A stretch of 64,000 nucleotides of DNA. Source: Ryuthela nishihirai (taxonomy: Eukaryota > Arthropoda > Arachnida > Araneae > Heptathelidae). The notes under the pieces are model-generated. The model was not told the DNA's origin. It searched no databases and saw only the letters and a list, made by a program, of their open reading frames with translations. The stretch spans positions 25,941,801 through 26,005,800 of the forward strand of contig JAWZYU010000019.1 in assembly GCA_038380435.1 (NCBI GenBank), read 5' to 3'. Position 1 is the first letter of the stretch; each line of letters opens with the position of its first letter. Position numbers and translations under genes: made by a program. Shown here piece by piece: positions 43,651 to 54,861 of the stretch.

Positions 43651-44016
43651 GTTCATTTTATTCCTTTTTCAAATTAAATGTTGCATATTCAGTAAGAAAT
43701 GAAAAATATCCTTTTAGTTCTAAAACTCTTTCCTCTTTCTAAAACAAGAAAGAGATCAATGAATGAGTCTAGAGTTTCAAAGATCATTATTACCTACGTT
43801 TAGAAACGCTTGACCTCAGTGACATAATTAGAGACTAAATATCATGGTTTCATCTCTTTGGAGTACTCCACACCTTTGTGTACTCAAACTGTCGTAATTT
43901 AAATTCTGTCGTAGTCGTTACCATTGGCTATTATGCTAGAATCAGTAACTATAGAAAGGTTGGAAAAAGCAAACGTTGCATTATTCCAAGTGAGAACAAA
44001 AATTTTGGCTATGATT

Positions 44017-44405
44017 CAACACCTCCTATAACAGAAGGCCAATAGACCAAATTTATGACGTCACTTAAGTAATCCTACCATATAGACAATTCTTATATTT
44101 TTGATTCTAATATTTTTACTGGTGATATCTTGTGCTAATTTTTATAACTAATGTTTATCTGTAAATATATTTCATCTAGAAAGAAAATTATTTGCATTTA
44201 TTATCAAATATATAAATTCTAATTAATACAAATAATTTTTCTCCTGATTAAAATATATTTATAGATAACCATTAGTATAAAAATTAGCACAGAGTCCACC
44301 AGTAAAAATATTAGAATCAAAAATGTAAGAAAGGTCTATATGGTATAACTACTTAAGCTGACGTCATTAATTTGGTCCCCTGGCTTTCAGTTATAGGAGG
44401 TGTTG
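44017..44405. mobile_element. 389-bp long-TIR MITE
   Basis: Inverted arms of roughly 160 bp at about 85-90% by eye, starting CAACACCTCCTATAAC. Inside are GACCAAATT, ATGACGTCA, ATATAGAC and TTTTTGATTCTAATATTTTT. The empty-site equivalent at 21070-21085 (ggctatgatcctgcgtatcttcc) shows it was inserted into the tRNA unit. The target duplication could not be fixed, so superfamily is open. Confidence 0.75.
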
Positions 44406-44960
44406 TCTGATACCACATATCTTCCACCCCCCTGTCAGAAAGAGTAACTGAGAGAGGTTTAATGGGAGTTTGTGTCAAGTTTATTTCATCTGAAAATAAC
44501 ACCATCTAACCAAACACCAAATGGAACTCCCTAAACGATTTGAGATAACAATTTTGAGTCTTACTTTTTGTCGGAAAAATATGATAATGAGAAGTATAGC
44601 TGTCCGAAGTGGATGAGTGAAATGCACTCGGGAATGAGAAAAAAGAATCTTTCGAAAGCATACAAATCTTTAGTCTCCCTTATCAAGAGAACAATTTTAC
44701 TAGGCTTAGAGAAATACAATGGCGGTCATAATTAAAGGATAATGGACAAAAGTGCACTTTACTCAAAATGTTTTTCGGGAAATACAGTTAGATATCGTAT
44801 GCCAACATATTGTGGCATGATTGAGTAAAATCAAGTGGGATAATGACGACATGTTTAATATGCATGAGTTCCCATAATGGAGGTGGTAGAATTAGGGGAC
44901 ATTTGCTACTACTACTATACTAAAACGTATGCTCACCCGGACAGCTATATAATTCACAAT

Positions 44961-44987
44961 ATCCAAGTTCGAATCCTGGTCATGGCA
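44961..44987 (+). pseudogene. tRNA-His 3' relic
   Basis: TCCAAGTTCGAATCCTGGTC-ATGGCA keeps the T arm with loop TTCGAAT (one T-stem mismatch) and the acceptor 3' strand with one change. Everything 5' of the T arm is lost. The downstream flank matches that of 23465. Confidence 0.75.
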
Positions 44988-45410
44988 GCTAATTTTAATA
45001 TTCATTGCATAATAGTGAATGAAAATATAATTTTGACACAGAAAGTCTTTTTTTAAGGAGTTTGATATTGTATCATAGATTACAGTTTCAAGAATTTCTA
45101 CTGTGGGAGATTAGTAAAATTTGTATTCAATGGCGTAACATGGGTAAATTTTGAAGTGAATTCTTTACAGCCCTTCTCTCTTTAGTTTGACCAAACTATC
45201 ATAGTGTATTGCGAACATCAACTATAACTCTTAAACAGAAACTTCATTGGGATGACTCTTAGACAGCACATTGATACGTTCTTTACAAGAGTTTCCAAGG
45301 TTAAAAGATGCTTAATTATTAAATAATTAGCATATTATTTAATAATTGTTAATTAAAATTAATTTTTTTAACAACTATTTGTAGGAATATTGAAAGGGTG
45401 TTATAGTTTT

Positions 45411-45450
45411 CTGAAGGTTTATTTTCATATTGATGAAAATAAACCTTCAG
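45411..45450. repeat. Perfect 18-bp-arm hairpin
   Basis: CTGAAGGTTTATTTTCAT and its perfect complement around a 4-bp loop. No terminal signature of a known element was seen. Confidence 0.85.
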
Positions 45451-45770
45451 ATTGGCTGAATTTAGTTTATATAAATGGTTTTATTCATACCTTTGTAATA
45501 AATTACATTATTTTAGAATCATTGTTGCTAAATATATTTTTTTGAACTCACGCTGAGTTTCCATCCGTTAACTTCATAGAATTTTTAGGAATGTGAGGGA
45601 TCTGGCAACAGTTGATGAATTTCTCGATTCGAATTTGCGAATGAGCAGACGCTACGAACAGAGTAGAAATACTTTTTACCAAAACAGAGATTTTCAAATA
45701 AACCTATCGAGTTTATGTTTTGCACTGTACATTTTCATGCTACGCTTAATTCTCTGCTAAAATTCTTGGT

Positions 45771-46151
45771 TGGGTTGTTTGACCTCTGAGCGGCACTTTT
45801 TTGCACACCATGGGCTAAATGGCCAGGTCACATGGACCCCGAAGGCTCAGAGAAGGTTGGGGGAGGGGACCCACTGGAACAGCTGTTGGGAGACAGATGG
45901 TAGCCTCCCGTCAAGGCCATCCAGCGTGTTCTTTAACGTGCACAGAGTATGGCTCTCCCGCACACGGGGCCACGGCTTAAAGTCCCATCCGACGGACGGC
46001 GGCCTTTCCAAGCCCATCGGTGTCCCCTACTGACCGTGGGCAGGGCGGGGAATTTTGCGGAGATAAATCTCAACGCTGACAGAGCTGGGACTCGAACCTG
46101 GGAACTACAGATTACGAGCCTGGCGCGCTACCGACTGAGCAACCCCGCCCC
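45771..46151 (-). mobile_element. SINE family A, full length
   Basis: One of the least decayed copies: complete from GGGTTGTTTGACCTCTGAGC to the head GACTGAGCAACCCCGCCCC. Good reference for the consensus. Confidence 0.93.
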
Positions 46152-46321
46152 AAGGTTATGGGCTACTTCAAACATGACTCCAAGAATTTTTGTTTGAAGG
46201 GCGGGGATTAGCCAAAGCTTAATTTGTGCGCAGGCTCATAACTTGCTGTTCCTAGGTTATATGCTATATTAATTAATGATTATAGCTTTTCAGAATATGA
46301 TGGTTTATTATGTATAATGTT

Positions 46322-46496
46322 CCCTTAGCGCGCTTGGCTTCTGATCTCAGGGACCTGGGTTCGAGTCACGGATAAGGCATGGACGTTTGTGTTGTTCTTC
46401 TGCTGAGGTCCTGCCATCCTCTCAGACATCCTACTATGGCATATAAACTGACAGGCTCCTTTCAGACCTCTGTGGCAAGCAGCTGATTGAGGGGGA
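46322..46496 (+). mobile_element. SINE family B
   Basis: Starts inside the head (TTAGCGCGCTTGGCTTCTGA), B box GGGTTCGAGTC, body to AGCAGCTGATTGAGGGGG. A short extra 3' piece of the family, inverted, is at 46676-46700 (CTCAAGCAGCTGCTTGCC). Confidence 0.88.
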
Positions 46497-46904
46497 ATTT
46501 ATTTTGTAATATTTTGTAATAGAATATTAAAGAAGGATTTGGGGATAAATAGGTTAGAGTTGAGTGATCGAATTGTTACCAAGACTGGAACTTTCATATT
46601 TTGTAGTTATTATTATATCGTTGTCTCTTGTAATAATACATACCAGTTAAATATATATATATAAAATAAATACCTCCCCTCAAGCAGCTGCTTGCCTGTA
46701 TGGCAAAAGAAAATCGTGGAAAGAATGAGAAACGATATTATCGATTACTTGATTCTATCATCGTGCCATCTTTTCGTATATGATCAATTGAAAAGAATCT
46801 AGATCCACTGTTAGTGTATATGTCTAAATAATTGCAGCAGATTGTTATTCGGCGCTGGTCACTGACGTAATTTCAGTGTAGAGAAAGGAACAAAGATGAA
46901 AATA

Positions 46905-46945
46905 GAGGGAGGGAGGGAAGGGGGGAGAAAAGAAAGAAAAAATCT
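46905..46945 (+). repeat. Purine-only tract
   Basis: About 40 bp of G/A only (GGAGGGAGGGAAGGGGGGAG-type). Could form triplex DNA; otherwise unremarkable. Confidence 0.7.
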
Positions 46946-47059
46946 TCTTATCTCTCTTTAAAAAAAGTGATAATTGGCTATTAAGTTTTAAGCGAATTAT
47001 CCCCTTGTTTTTAACATATTTAGGTATTCTAATTAACTATATCCTTTTGTATCATGCTT

Positions 47060-47636
47060 ATGAAAGGAACAGAATTTGGAGCAAACAACATGAGGCCATG
47101 GCGCCATCTTGTGTCAACAATGCAGACTGGTGGTGGAGGTGTGAGGAATGTTTTCCTGGCATATTTTTGTCCCCCTGATAGTCAACGAAGGATATCTGAA
47201 CGCCACGGCGTATTTCAACATCGTTGCTGACCAAGTGCATCCCTTCAAGGTTACAGTTTGTCCTCACTCGCACGGATACATTCAGCATGGCAATGCACCT
47301 TCTCACAAAATACATATCGTCACCGAATCGTTCCAGGAACATGCTGACGAGTCTTTCTTGCGTCATTGGCCTGTACAGTGCCCAGATCTAAACGCTATCG
47401 GGCATCTGTGGGATTAGATGGTAAAAACTGCTCTCAGTGAGACTGTGCCGCCGTCCAATTTGCAGCAAATGCACGACATAGTCATTTCCGCATGATAAAA
47501 CATTCCCGCACAACGCATCCAGTATCTTGTAAGTTCCATGCCTCGACGAATTCGGGCTGTTCTGAAGGCCAAAGGAGGTGCAACACGCTATTTGTACCTA
47601 ATAAACTGGCATCTCAGTGTATACTGTACATTACTG
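47060..47636 (+). pseudogene. Tc1-like transposase C-terminal half, dead
   Basis: Translation of 47070-47420 gives the Tc1 signature: a TGGGGV..VFSWH region, TAYFNIVADQVHPF, then GYIQHGNAPSHK and WPVQCPDLNAIGHLWD. The second catalytic Asp (QxDNAP) is Gly and the catalytic Glu (IEHLWD) is Gly. A TAG follows directly. The C-terminal SMPRRIRAVLKAKGG continues at 47538. Both catalytic losses make it inactive. Its 3' end abuts the palindromic element at 47639. Confidence 0.85.
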
Positions 47637-47638
47637 TA

Positions 47639-48775
47639 CAGTCGCTCAAAAAAGTATCCGAACACTACGGTGGATTACAGAATTCAGAAAAAATATCTGG
47701 CAACGATTATTTTAGAAATTAGTGATCTGGCAACCTTCGTATCACGTGACACGAAGGTTGCCAGATCACTAATTTCTAAGAAAATCGTTGCCAGATATTT
47801 TTCCTGAATTCTGTAATCAACCATAGTGTTCGGATACTTTTTTGAGCGACTGTAGGTGGTCACATTATTTTGATACTAGATCGTGTGGGCTCACTCACGG
47901 AAATATTGAGCGTGTGCAGTGACCGTTCACAGCAAACTGGAGCGTGTGCAGTAACTGCACACGCTCCAGTTTGCTGTGAACGGTAACTGGAGCGTGTACA
48001 GTTGCTGTACACGCTCCAGATATTTTTCCTGAATTCTGTAATCACGTGACACGAAGGTTGCCAGATCACTAATTTCTAAGAAAATCGTTGCCAGATATTT
48101 TTCCTGAATTCTGTAATCAACCATAGTGTTCGGATACTTTTTTGAGCGACTGTAGGTGATCATATTATTTTGATACTAGATCGTGTGGGCTCACTCACGG
48201 AAATATTGAGCGTGTGCAGTTACCGTTCACAGCAAACTGGAGCATGTGCAGTAACTGTACACGCTCCAGTTTGCTGTGAACGGTAACTGGAGCGTGTACA
48301 GTTGCTGTACACGCTCCAGATATTTTTCCTGAATTCTGTAATCACGTGACACGAAAGTTGCCAGATCACTAATTTCTAATAAAATCGTTGCCAGATATTT
48401 TTCCTGAATTCTGTAATCAACCATAGTGTTCGGATACTTTTTTGAGCGACTGTAGGTGATCATATTATTTTGATACTAGATCGTGTGGGCTCACTCACGG
48501 AAATATTGAGCGTGTGCAGTTACCGTTCACAGCAAACTGGAGCGTGTGCAGTTACCGTTCACAGCAAACTGGAGCGTGTGTTTGCTGTGAACGGTAACTG
48601 TGAACGCTCCAGTTTGCTGGACAGTTGCTGTACACGCTCCAGATATTTTTCCTGAATTCTGTAGTCACGTGATACGAAGGTTGCCATATCACTAATTTCT
48701 AAAAAAATCGTTGCCAGATATTTTTTCTGAATTCTGTAATCCACCGTAGTGTTCGGATACTTTTTTGAGCGACTG
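47639..48775. mobile_element. Composite foldback element with internal 300-bp array
   Basis: Outer ends CAGTCGCTCAAAAAAGTATC and complement, TA on both sides (47637-47638, 48776-48777). The first 214 bp (47639-47852) equal the simple MITE at 41850. Behind it the right half of the MITE recurs three more times, separated by 'ggtgatcatattattttgatactagatcgtg' spacers and nested palindromes. Period is exactly 300 bp between 47743, 48043 and 48343, then 321 bp. No coding capacity. Confidence 0.9.
47900..48020. repeat. Nested palindromes, repeated in each 300-bp unit
   Basis: ACCGTTCACAGCAAACTGGA-GCGTGTGCAGT is followed at once by its complement, then CTGGAGCGTGTACAG-TTG-CTGTACACGCTCCAG. Arms are about 34 and 15 bp. 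The same pair is at 48219-48320 and in rearranged form at 48519-48645. Confidence 0.9.
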
Positions 48776-48802
48776 TACGCATTATACCTTTATCCATATA
48801 TA

Positions 48803-49012
48803 TCCCCTGGACAAGTGGTTAACGCACTTGGCTACAAATCAAAAGGATTGGGTTACCAGTCCTTTTGATCGCTAGCCAAGTTGCTTGGGTAGCCACGGAT
48901 GTGTGTATTTTTCTGCTCAGGTCTTGCCTTCCTTACAGACTTTCTGCTATGGCGTATTAAATTGACAGGTTACTGTCAGACACCTGTGGCAAGCAACTGC
49001 TCGAGGTTTTTT
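48803..49012 (+). mobile_element. SINE family B with internal inverted repeat
   Basis: Head CCTGGACAAGTGGTTAACGC, then an inverted repeat (CTTGGCTACAAATCAAAAGGA and TCCTTTTGATCGCTAGCCAAG) in place of the normal anticodon-to-B-box region, then the usual body to GGCAAGCAACTGCTCGAGG. Confidence 0.85.
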
Positions 49013-50234
49013 TTTTATATTACTATACAGGATGATGTACACAAAACCATGTATAATGTACTTTATGGGTGATTTAAAGGATTTTCCAGAATAATTGTGA
49101 CTGCACGCGATTTTTGCCTTACGCACTGACTCTAGAACCTAACGCTCGTTATGATGCGACCGCATTGTAATATTTTATGCAGTTTGTATTCAATGAATGA
49201 AAAATTTCCCCCCAAATAACTATATATTTGTAAAATTCTTTTTCAATTTTCCTTGCAATTTCGATTTTTTACCTATTGAGATTTATTTGTGACTTCGGCA
49301 CAGGTTGCGTATGTAGATATTCTGTTGTACATTTATTAGTTATATAGTTTTATTTTAATAAATAATTTTAGTGTCTATCTGTTATTTGGAAATTGTTACC
49401 ATATTCCTGTTCAAAAGAATTAAATTTGTACTTGAAAAGTGAATTTAAACAATTCGCTACAAATTTCGGTTCTTTTACACCCTTTTAATGAGTACTACAT
49501 GTGTACGAACTTTTGTTTACTGTAATTACAAAGCCATTTGGACATTTTATAATTCATGTCCTGGTGTTATGCCCTAAAGGCAAAGTTTCGATTTTCCTAA
49601 TAATGAATAATACTGGGAAGTTTCTTCTGAGCAAATTAAAATTGCCCTCAGCCTATGCATAATTACAATATATATATATTAATTACATTATTCAAATAAA
49701 CAACACTTTCCAAAGGAATCAGTCAGTGGAAATTTGTCTGAATAGCGAATCGAAATGTTATTATTAAATGCTGTAATGAGAAAAATTTTCGCATTGATTT
49801 CTATTTTTCTGCCTACTCTAAATGAAGAATACACGTCAAATATCCGATGTATCAAATTTCAATCGGCAAATTCCCACAGGGCACAATGTTTTCGATCGTT
49901 CACTGTTCAAGATGGGTGTATTACTACGATAAGGATGAAAATTCTAGTATTACATGCCTAAGATATTACCAAAAATTAAATTTCCATTATAAAATCATGG
50001 TTGATGCTCTTTTATTTAATGAGATATTTTGGCACTCGAAGAACAGGGGCCCGCAAAAGGCCGCCCAAAATCTGGACCGTAAAAATGAATTCGAGGGTTT
50101 TTTAAAAAAAAAAGATGAGAAAAAAATTTTTTGAAGTTGTAATTACTATTCGTTACTATTTCGTAACATAGGAAAGAGCTTCACTGCTAGAATTACAATA
50201 TACTCTTCTGTAAAGAACAATTAAAAAAAAAACC
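49013..50234. other. Intergenic, no feature recognised
   Basis: AT-rich with poly-T/A runs. Frames at 49755-50134 have no family resemblance. Confidence 0.5.
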
Positions 50235-50306
50235 TGCCGTGACCAGGATTCGAACCTGGGTTATTGCGGCCACAACGCAATGTACTAACCACTATACGAT
50301 CACAGC
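50235..50306 (-). tRNA. tRNA-His(GTG)
   Basis: One change from the majority: acceptor position 3 is T, giving a T-G wobble. All arms still pair. T10 follows the 3' end. The flanks are much more diverged than those of the central array, yet the gene and the three upstream islands are kept, so selection is likely. Confidence 0.94.
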
Positions 50307-50449
50307 CAGTTGTTCGGATGATTTTCTATCCTTATTTTGGAACTTTCCGCATGAAACACCTTCTGACTAAGAAAAAACCAGGAAAACGAGATAAATCTTC
50401 GGTTGAGTAAATCGAGAGGAGAGGTAATTAGATAGTTTCAATTATTACT

Positions 50450-50463
50450 CACCAGGTAGCAGC
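50450..50463 (-). promoter_or_regulatory. CTCF-like motif upstream of tRNA-His 50235
   Basis: CACCAGGTAGCAGC on the plus strand, about 12 of 14 to the consensus, 144 bp from the tRNA. Confidence 0.35.
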
Positions 50464-50825
50464 ACCAGATGGATGTGACTAGAGTACCTGTTTAAATATT
50501 ACCATTACGTAATGAACAATTGGAGGAAATATTTTATTTTGTCAGCGAAAATCAGTGTGAGCGAAAATAGGTGAACTTAATTATTGAATCACTTGGTATT
50601 ATGTTTATCTTTTACTTCAAACCAACAATAGGCATTTGAAGAATAAATATTTTCCTGAACATAGATTTATGAAATATGTGTACGTAGTCATTCATAAATG
50701 GATAAGAAAACGTTCAGTTTATTACTTTGAATATTTCCTTTGGATAAAAAGCATTTCAAAAGGTTTTGGAATAGTTATTTGAAATAGCCAATCTGGGAAG
50801 TTTGAAAAGTAAGCAATTAGAAGTA

Positions 50826-52158
50826 CAGGGTGTCCATAAAGTCTCTTTAAAATTTAAAATATTTATTAAAAAAAACAAATGAAAAGATAAATATTTGAAA
50901 ATTATTACAAAATGAGAAGTAGATATTAAAGTTTTTTTCCATCATTTAATACACCTCTATATGGGCACCATTAGTTGCACGAAGCACATCAAGACGGTAC
51001 TCGATTTCATGTCATGTTAGCTGTAGCATAGCCTCATCGATGGTGGCAATGGCATCAGTGATATTTTGCTTTAGGTCAGTGATGTCCCGTATCTTTGTTC
51101 ATACACAATATCTTTAACATAACCCCATAGAAAGAAGTCCAGGGACATGATATCTGGTGAACGAGGTGGCAAGGGAATTGGACCATCGCTTCCAATCCAC
51201 CGGTCTGGAAATGTTTGATTTAGGAATCCACGGACTTGCAGTCCCCAATGTGGTGGTGCACCATCTTTCTATAAAATGATGGTTGGTTGAAGGTCATCTA
51301 GTTGTGGTGCCATATATTCAGTCAAAAAGTCAAAGTAAACATTTGTAGTAATTGATGCCTCGTTGAAGAAAAATGGACCAAGGATTCGATTGCACATGAT
51401 CCCACACCACACATTAACCTTTGGACTATCTCGGTGAAGTTCACTAGTCACATGGGGTTGTTCTGATCCCCAGATTCTCACGTTATGTGTGTTCAGTTTC
51501 CCTGAGACACGAAAGGTTGCCTGATCACTAAAACAAACTCAGGTGAGGAACGTTTCATCCTCAGAAATTCGTTCCAGCATGTTAACTGCAAACTCTTTTT
51601 GTCTTGGTTTATCATTTGGCTTGAGTGCCTGTAAGAGTTGAACTTTGTAAGCGTACAATCGCAAGTTCTTGTGTAGGACTTTGTCCACTGTTGAACGTGG
51701 TAGCTCTAACTGTCTGGCAACAGTACGGATGGACGTTGTGGGAGATCGACTAAAGTCTTATCTTACACGATCGATGTTTTCCTCAGGTGTTCTAGGTCGT
51801 CCACTCCTCTCTTTATCCAACACTGCCCCTGTCTCCATAAATTTCTTGTGCCATGCACGAATTGACGGACGTGACGGTGGATCTCTTCCATACTTAGTTC
51901 TGTAGTTTTGCTGAGCCTGCGTATCCGATTTCGTTTCAATAAACCATTATACACATTGTGCCTTCTCTTGAGGAGTAACCATTTTTTAGAGTTTCTTTAA
52001 AAAATACCTCTTTCATCAGCGTGATACCTGAAATACACAAATGCAATATGATTAAAAACGTTGATAACCTAGTACATAGAACAAATTTGATTAAGAAAGC
52101 TCATCAATTGCCTTTGTAAAAAATTTTAAAATTGTAAAGAGACTTTATGGACACCCTG
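50826..52158 (-). mobile_element. Complete mariner-like transposon, decayed
   Basis: 1333 bp with inverted ends CAGGGTGTCCATAAAGTCTC and its complement, TA on each side (50824-50825, 52159-52160). The transposase is encoded on the minus strand from an ATG at 51980-51982 to about 50940. The target and both ends are intact, so it arrived whole and decayed in place. Confidence 0.93.
50940..51982 (-). pseudogene. Mariner-like transposase, multiple stops
   Basis: Readable order: MVTPQEKAQCV-stop-WFIETKS, GRDPPSRPSIRAWHKKFMET, the SGRPRTPEEN linker between the two helix-turn-helix parts, RSTVDKVLHKNLRLYAYKVQ, LKPNDKPRQKEFA, then the catalytic part. FSDQATF holds the first Asp, RDSPKVNVWCGIM and GPFFFNEASIT follow, KDGAPPHWG holds the second Asp (preceded by Q to stop), and PPRSPDI the third. 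Stops include TAA near the start and TAG before KDGAPP. A DDE/D enzyme of the IS630-Tc1-mariner superfamily, not functional. Confidence 0.88.
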
Positions 52159-52160
52159 TA

Positions 52161-52858
52161 TTTCTGCGGCCAAATTTTAGGAGGCAATTTCTTTGAGAGA
52201 TCAATTTTCCCATTTCTCCATTCTGATGTCTGTTGCATGATCCCATAAACATTCTTTGCTCGTTTCACCGATGTTGATCATAAACAAGGTTAGCCTCGCA
52301 CACTAATAATCGTTGTGCCTTTGACTGCGGCGAAAATTAATCGCTAAATGTTAATATTAAACGACGAAAATGGCTTTTCAAAGATGCACACTTTCTCTTT
52401 TGATTTGAAAAATATGCACCTAAGAAACTTAAATTATTCAAACTTCTCTAATATGTTACTAAATCTTTTTTTCTTTCTGATGAACTGCAATAGATTCCTT
52501 CGTCGCTTTAAAGCACGTGTTATTTACTTGAACTGTCCGCATCTCCACGGGGAGCGAAAGAAATATTTGAAAATCAGATTTTTGGCTTGTTTTCAAAAAT
52601 AAACCAAGCAAGGAAATCTTTAACTGGGGATGCGAACAGAATTGATGAGGACTCAAGGCTTCCATATGCTATTGCAAATATTGCGGGACCTGAAAATTAT
52701 TAAGAACCCCTGCTTTAAAGGATTATTTCAATCCTTTAAAGGATTGAGAGTTCTTAAAGGTTCTTCAGGGGTAAAGAAATGAGAGCGATGTGAATGGCTC
52801 ACTTTGATTTCTGGAATGCAATAATTTTGTTAGGATTCTTGAGCGTTCGAAACCTGTC
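52161..52858. other. Intergenic, no feature recognised
   Basis: Small hairpin at 52717-52750 (AGGATTATTTCAATCCTTTAAAGGATTGA region). No gene. Confidence 0.5.
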
Positions 52859-52868
52859 AGCGTATGGT

Positions 52869-53214
52869 TGGGTTGTTTTACCTCTGAGCGGCGCTTTTTT
52901 GCACACCATGGGCTAAATGGCCAGGTCACATGGACCCCGGAGGCTCAGAGAAGGTTGGGGGAGGGGACCCACTGGAACAGCTGTTGGGAGACAGATGTAG
53001 CCACCCGTCAAGGCCATTCAGCGTGTTCTTTAACGACCACAGGGTATGGCTCTCCCGCACACGGGGCCACGGCTTAACGTCCCATCCGACGGACGGCGGC
53101 CTTTCCAAGCCCATCGGTGTCCCCTACTGACCGTGGGCAGGGCGGGGAATTTTGCGGAGATAAATCTCAACGCTGACCCAGCTGGGACTCGAACCTGGGA
53201 ACTACAGATTACGT
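52869..53214 (-). mobile_element. 5'-truncated SINE A with 10-bp target-site duplication
   Basis: AGCGTATGGT at 52859-52868 and 53215-53224. The element ends inside its tRNA-like head (GAACTACAGATTACG), so the A box is gone. Truncation at insertion is a mark of LINE-driven reverse transcription. Confidence 0.93.
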
Positions 53215-53597
53215 AGCGTATGGTATTTTGACGAAGTTATCTTTTATATTTTTTGAAGGTATCGTTCGCTGTTGGAATATAATGAATATCATTGGAAGTT
53301 CATGCTACAGTAGAATTCAATGTACCATTGAGACTTAGTGGTGCCGGATTATTGGATATTTTGGACTGACTTCAAGATATATTTATTTCACATTTTTAAA
53401 CGTTAAGACAGTATTAAAAGAATTGTGAGAAAAGCAATTAAAATAAACAAATAACAGATGAATGAAGCCTTTGTGTTCGGAAGGCGGAAAATAGCAAATC
53501 GACAATGAGCACTTTCGGTAGGTACTCTATTCATTTTTTTGCTGCAAAACTATACATGAGATCCTGGATTATCGGAATTTTATTGCAGTTGCGTTCT

Positions 53598-53783
53598 CTC
53601 AAGCAGCTGCTTGCCACAGAGATCTCATAGGAGTCTGTCAGTTTATACGCCATAGTCGAAGATCTGTGAGGATGGATGGACCTCAGCAGAAAGATAACAC
53701 CAATATCCATGGCTCAGACCAGGGTTCGAACCCAGGTTCCTTGGGCTAATAACCAAGCACTCTAACCACACGGCTACGCTATC
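53598..53783 (-). mobile_element. SINE family B, full copy
   Basis: CAAGCAGCTGCTTGCCACAG to the head GCACTCTAACCACACGGC. B box GGGTTCGAACCCAGGTTCC is intact. Confidence 0.88.
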
Positions 53784-54861
53784 TTAAAATGGAATTTTCC
53801 GGTACTCCAATAAAATCGCGTTTTAAAAATATTTAAGTAAAAAGGACTTTGATACGGGTAAATATTTGTTTCCATTATTATAAAAAAATTAATGATGGTT
53901 TTAATCCCTATGTTTTGTCGTTCATGGAGCTTATTTTCCCACCTGCACAGTAAAGTTATGTTATGCGCACGTCAAACAGAACGCTGGAATGGGAACACAC
54001 TCTTGACGGGAAGGTTCCACGTGTCTAGTAACATCTGTTTAGTGGATCCGTTTCCTTAGTCTTCTCCGAGTGTTTGGGGTTTTTGTGACTTGTCTTTTAG
54101 CTCGTTTTGTGCATAAAAGTGTGCTGAATTTTGAAACAACCAAACCATTTCTAAATTGACACTTCGTAAAAAAATAAATAAAAAAAGTATTTTTTTTTAA
54201 GTACGTTTTTTAATGACGTACGAGTCGTCAAAATATTGGAACATTCTTTTTCTCTCTCTTTGTAATGCTTAAATTGCTCATTGTTAGTGTTTTTTATGTA
54301 AAATTTATGCGAAAAGAATGAGAATAGGTCGAAATTTATCTGAATAGAGAATCGAATTGTAATTATTAAATCTTTTAATTAGAAAAATATCTTTGCATTA
54401 ATTTCTGTTTTAAATGTATCACATTCTTATCGGAAAATTTGCCACGGGACACAAAATTGTCGTTCATTCCCTATTCAAACTGGACGCAACTACTTGGATG
54501 GGGGGGGGGGGGGGTGAAAGTGCTGGGATTGAAATATTTTCCTCACCCCACAACTCAAAAGGTCATCTAAGATGCTCCCAGAAATGAATTTTTCACCACA
54601 GAATTATAGTTAATGCTTATTTTTAATATGATACTTTGATTTATTTTTTAATTTGATACTCTGAGACCCGAAATCTCAGGGAGCTTTAATAGGCTGTCCC
54701 AAAATCAAGACTCTAGTAATGCCAATGAATTCAATTGTTTATAAACATCGATAATAGAAAGCTTTGAAGTTGTATCATTTGTTGTTATCCTGTGGAAAAG
54801 GAAAGAAATTGAGCTTTGTAAATAAAATTCACTCTTCACTGAAGGATTAAAGAAAATGAGC
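53784..54861. other. Intergenic; possible SINE A fragment
   Basis: 53960-54140 has weak SINE A words in plus orientation ('gggaaggttccacgtgtctagtaacatctgtttagtgg...cttctccgagtgtttggggtttttgtgac'). G16 run at 54499-54514. No gene. Confidence 0.5.

Noticed and set aside
17350..43790. Duplication as a pure assembly artefact (two haplotypes placed in tandem)
   Set aside because: Not excluded, but the array length change, an insertion with TA duplication in one unit only, and the shared tRNA-His block at all three edges fit a real unequal exchange. Read depth would decide.
47058..47366. 102-residue minus-strand frame
   Set aside because: Antisense of the Tc1 transposase remnant.
51669..51905. 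78-residue plus-strand frame
   Set aside because: Antisense of the mariner-like transposase.
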